A stretch of DNA of 7,248 nucleotides from an uncultured Paracoccaceae bacterium (GTDB lineage Bacteria; Pseudomonadota; Alphaproteobacteria; Rhodobacterales; Rhodobacteraceae). Position numbers and translations under genes: made by a program. The DNA lies in contig CAKZNY010000404.1 of assembly GCA_937132145.1 (NCBI GenBank), positions 1-7,248 on the forward strand, written 5' to 3'. Positions 5,951 to 7,248 of the stretch are shown here, piece after piece. The notes under the pieces are model-generated. The model was not told the DNA's origin. It searched no databases and saw only the letters and a program-made list of their open reading frames with translations. The first letter of the stretch is position 1, and the number at the start of each line of letters is the position of its first letter.

Positions 5951-7248
5951 TTAACCGACAGGTTCTTTCATTGTTACCAATTCTTCTGCTGCCGTCGGGT
6001 GTACAGCCACGGTACGATCGAAATCTTCCTTGGTCGCCCCCATCTTAATCGCAATCGCCGCCATCTGAATCATTTCGCCTGCCGCAGGGCCGACAATATG
6101 ACAACCGAGCACCTTGCGGGTGTCTTTATCAATCACCAGCTTCATCAACATGCGTTCATCACTGCCAGCCAGAATATTCGCCATCGGGCGGAAGGTGGCA
6201 CGGTAAACCTCGATATTATACTTCTCGTCCGCCTCTTCCTGACCCAGACCAACAGTCCCGACCTCTGGCTGCGTAAACACCGCCGTGGCGATCATATCGT
6301 GGTCCATGGCGGTGGGGTTGTCGTTAAACACCGTCTCCACAAACGCCACACCTTCGCGAATCGCAACCGGTGTCAGGTTCATACGGTCCGTCACATCGCC
6401 CACCGCGTAAATCGACGGAATGGACGTTTGCGAGAACGGATCGACCATAATCTCGCCCTTACGACCCAGCTTAACGCCGGCCTCTTCAAGACCCATGTCG
6501 CGCGTGTTGGCCACACGACCGGTCGCATAAAGCACCTTATCCACCACGGTGACCGAGCCGTTTGTACACGTCACATGCAACCCGTCATCTTTTTTCTCGA
6601 TGCAGGCCACATCAGTGCCCACATGCAGGTTCACACCCTTACGGATCATCTCTTCGGCCACATGGCCGCGAACCTCGCCATCAAAACCGCGCAGAATTTG
6701 CGCGCCACGGTAAAACTGAGTCACCTCGGCCCGCATACCATTGAAAATTCCGGCGAACTCACAGGCGATATAACCGCCGCCAACCACCAGAATTCGCGCA
6801 GGCAAATCTTTCAACAGGAACACATCATCCGAAGACATCGCATGTTCGCGCCCTGTAACATTAGGAATAAACGGCCGCCCGCCGGTCGCCACCAAAATAG
6901 TCTTGGCGGTGATTTCCTTGCCACCCGCCAACACAACCGTATGGGCATCCTTGACAGTGGCACGACTGTCAAAAGTGGTTACACCGTTGCTTTTCAGGCC
7001 CTTTAGGTAAAGCCCCTCAAGCCTGTCCAACTCCTCGTCGATCGAGGCAATCAGCTTTTTGAAATCGAAGCTCGTCTCGCCAACAGTCCAGCCGAAACCC
7101 TTCGCCGCCTCGAAACTTTCAGAAAACGCCGACGCATATACCATCAGCTTCTTGGGCACACAGCCACGAATCACACAAGTCCCGCCGTAACGATACTCCT
7201 CGGCCAAGGCGACCTTCGCGCCCCCTTGCGACGCCACACGCCCCGCCC
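5951..7248 (-). CDS. gor: Glutathione-disulfide reductase, 5' end missing
   Basis: 431 residues are visible and the frame stays open past position 7248, where Ala-Gly-Arg precedes Val (7235-7237). The GTG there is an internal codon, not the start; about 20 residues with the first FAD GxGxxG are missing. The enzyme reduces GSSG to two GSH with NADPH in the cytoplasm. Numbering from that Val: redox-active Cys21 and Cys26 in GGTCVIRGCVPKK; NADPH site GGGYIACE (153-160) with Arg177 and Arg183, six apart as in E. coli Gor, marking NADPH over NADH; second FAD motif YAVGDVTDR (278-285); dimerisation domain from about 312; and the base/acid pair His413-Glu418 in HPTAAEE. The GGTCVIRGC motif and the two arginines argue against dihydrolipoamide or mercuric reductase. 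The gene lies 71 bp upstream of hflK on the same strand. Confidence 0.95.
   Translation of the reverse strand, partial: AGRVASQGGAKVALAEEYRYGGTCVIRGCVPKKLMVYASAFSESFEAAKGFGWTVGETSFDFKKLIASIDEELDRLEGLYLKGLKSNGVTTFDSRATVKDAHTVVLAGGKEITAKTILVATGGRPFIPNVTGREHAMSSDDVFLLKDLPARILVVGGGYIACEFAGIFNGMRAEVTQFYRGAQILRGFDGEVRGHVAEEMIRKGVNLHVGTDVACIEKKDDGLHVTCTNGSVTVVDKVLYATGRVANTRDMGLEEAGVKLGRKGEIMVDPFSQTSIPSIYAVGDVTDRMNLTPVAIREGVAFVETVFNDNPTAMDHDMIATAVFTQPEVGTVGLGQEEADEKYNIEVYRATFRPMANILAGSDERMLMKLVIDKDTRKVLGCHIVGPAAGEMIQMAAIAIKMGATKEDFDRTVAVHPTAAEELVTMKEPVG

Noticed and set aside
5921..7006. Long open frame on the plus strand, 361 codons, opposite gor
   Set aside because: Its composition is very rich in His, Arg and Asn without domain pattern, it lies wholly antisense to a gor frame with all catalytic motifs, and it is explained by codon bias of the true gene.
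7235..7237. GTG as the start of the glutathione reductase
   Set aside because: The frame stays open upstream with Ala-Gly-Arg, matching the family's first FAD-binding helix, and starting here would delete the FAD-binding GxGxxG. It is an internal Val.

Overview
The window looks like chromosomal DNA of an alphaproteobacterium, most likely a Rhodobacterales (Roseobacter-type) species. This rests on the gene order hflK-hflC-DUF2065-degP, an adrenodoxin/ISC-type ferredoxin, a glutathione reductase of the GGTCVIRGCVPKK type, and a full CtrA-type box (TTAA-N7-TTAA) in front of an RTX gene. The species assignment is inference; the gene families are read directly from the translations. Except for the 283 bp between fdx and the RTX gene, the window is densely coding and no gene is visibly broken.

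Layout. (1) Positions 1-769, minus strand: a [2Fe-2S] ferredoxin gene, then a 4-nt ATGA overlap into an exported FG-GAP/VCBS-type protein whose 3' end lies beyond position 1. (2) Positions 770-1052: a divergent intergenic region with a hairpin in the ferredoxin leader side, a GC-rich structured stretch, and a CtrA box overlapping the -35 of a promoter-like sequence facing right. (3) Positions 1053-2114, plus strand: a 353-residue RTX calcium-binding protein with an unrecognised N-terminal domain, a nonapeptide repeat array and a C-terminus typical of type I secreted proteins. (4) Positions 2132-7248, minus strand: in transcription order gor (5' end cut by the window), hflK, hflC, a DUF2065 small membrane protein and a Do/DegP-family protease. 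A terminator-like hairpin sits between DUF2065 and degP, immediately before the degP ribosome-binding site.

How the genes fit together. HflK and HflC are SPFH-family inner-membrane proteins that in characterised bacteria form a complex around the FtsH protease. DegP is a periplasmic protease/chaperone, and glutathione reductase keeps the cytoplasmic thiol pool reduced. The minus-strand block therefore reads as an envelope protein quality-control and redox cluster. The RTX gene is transcribed towards it (convergent, 17-bp gap) and is probably controlled separately through CtrA, as an exported surface or extracellular protein.

No mobile element, CRISPR array, tRNA or rRNA was seen. The least ordinary parts are the CtrA-box promoter with its RTX protein of unknown N-terminal function, the structured divergent intergenic region, a perfect 15-bp palindrome between gor and hflK, and the terminator-like hairpin abutting the degP start.
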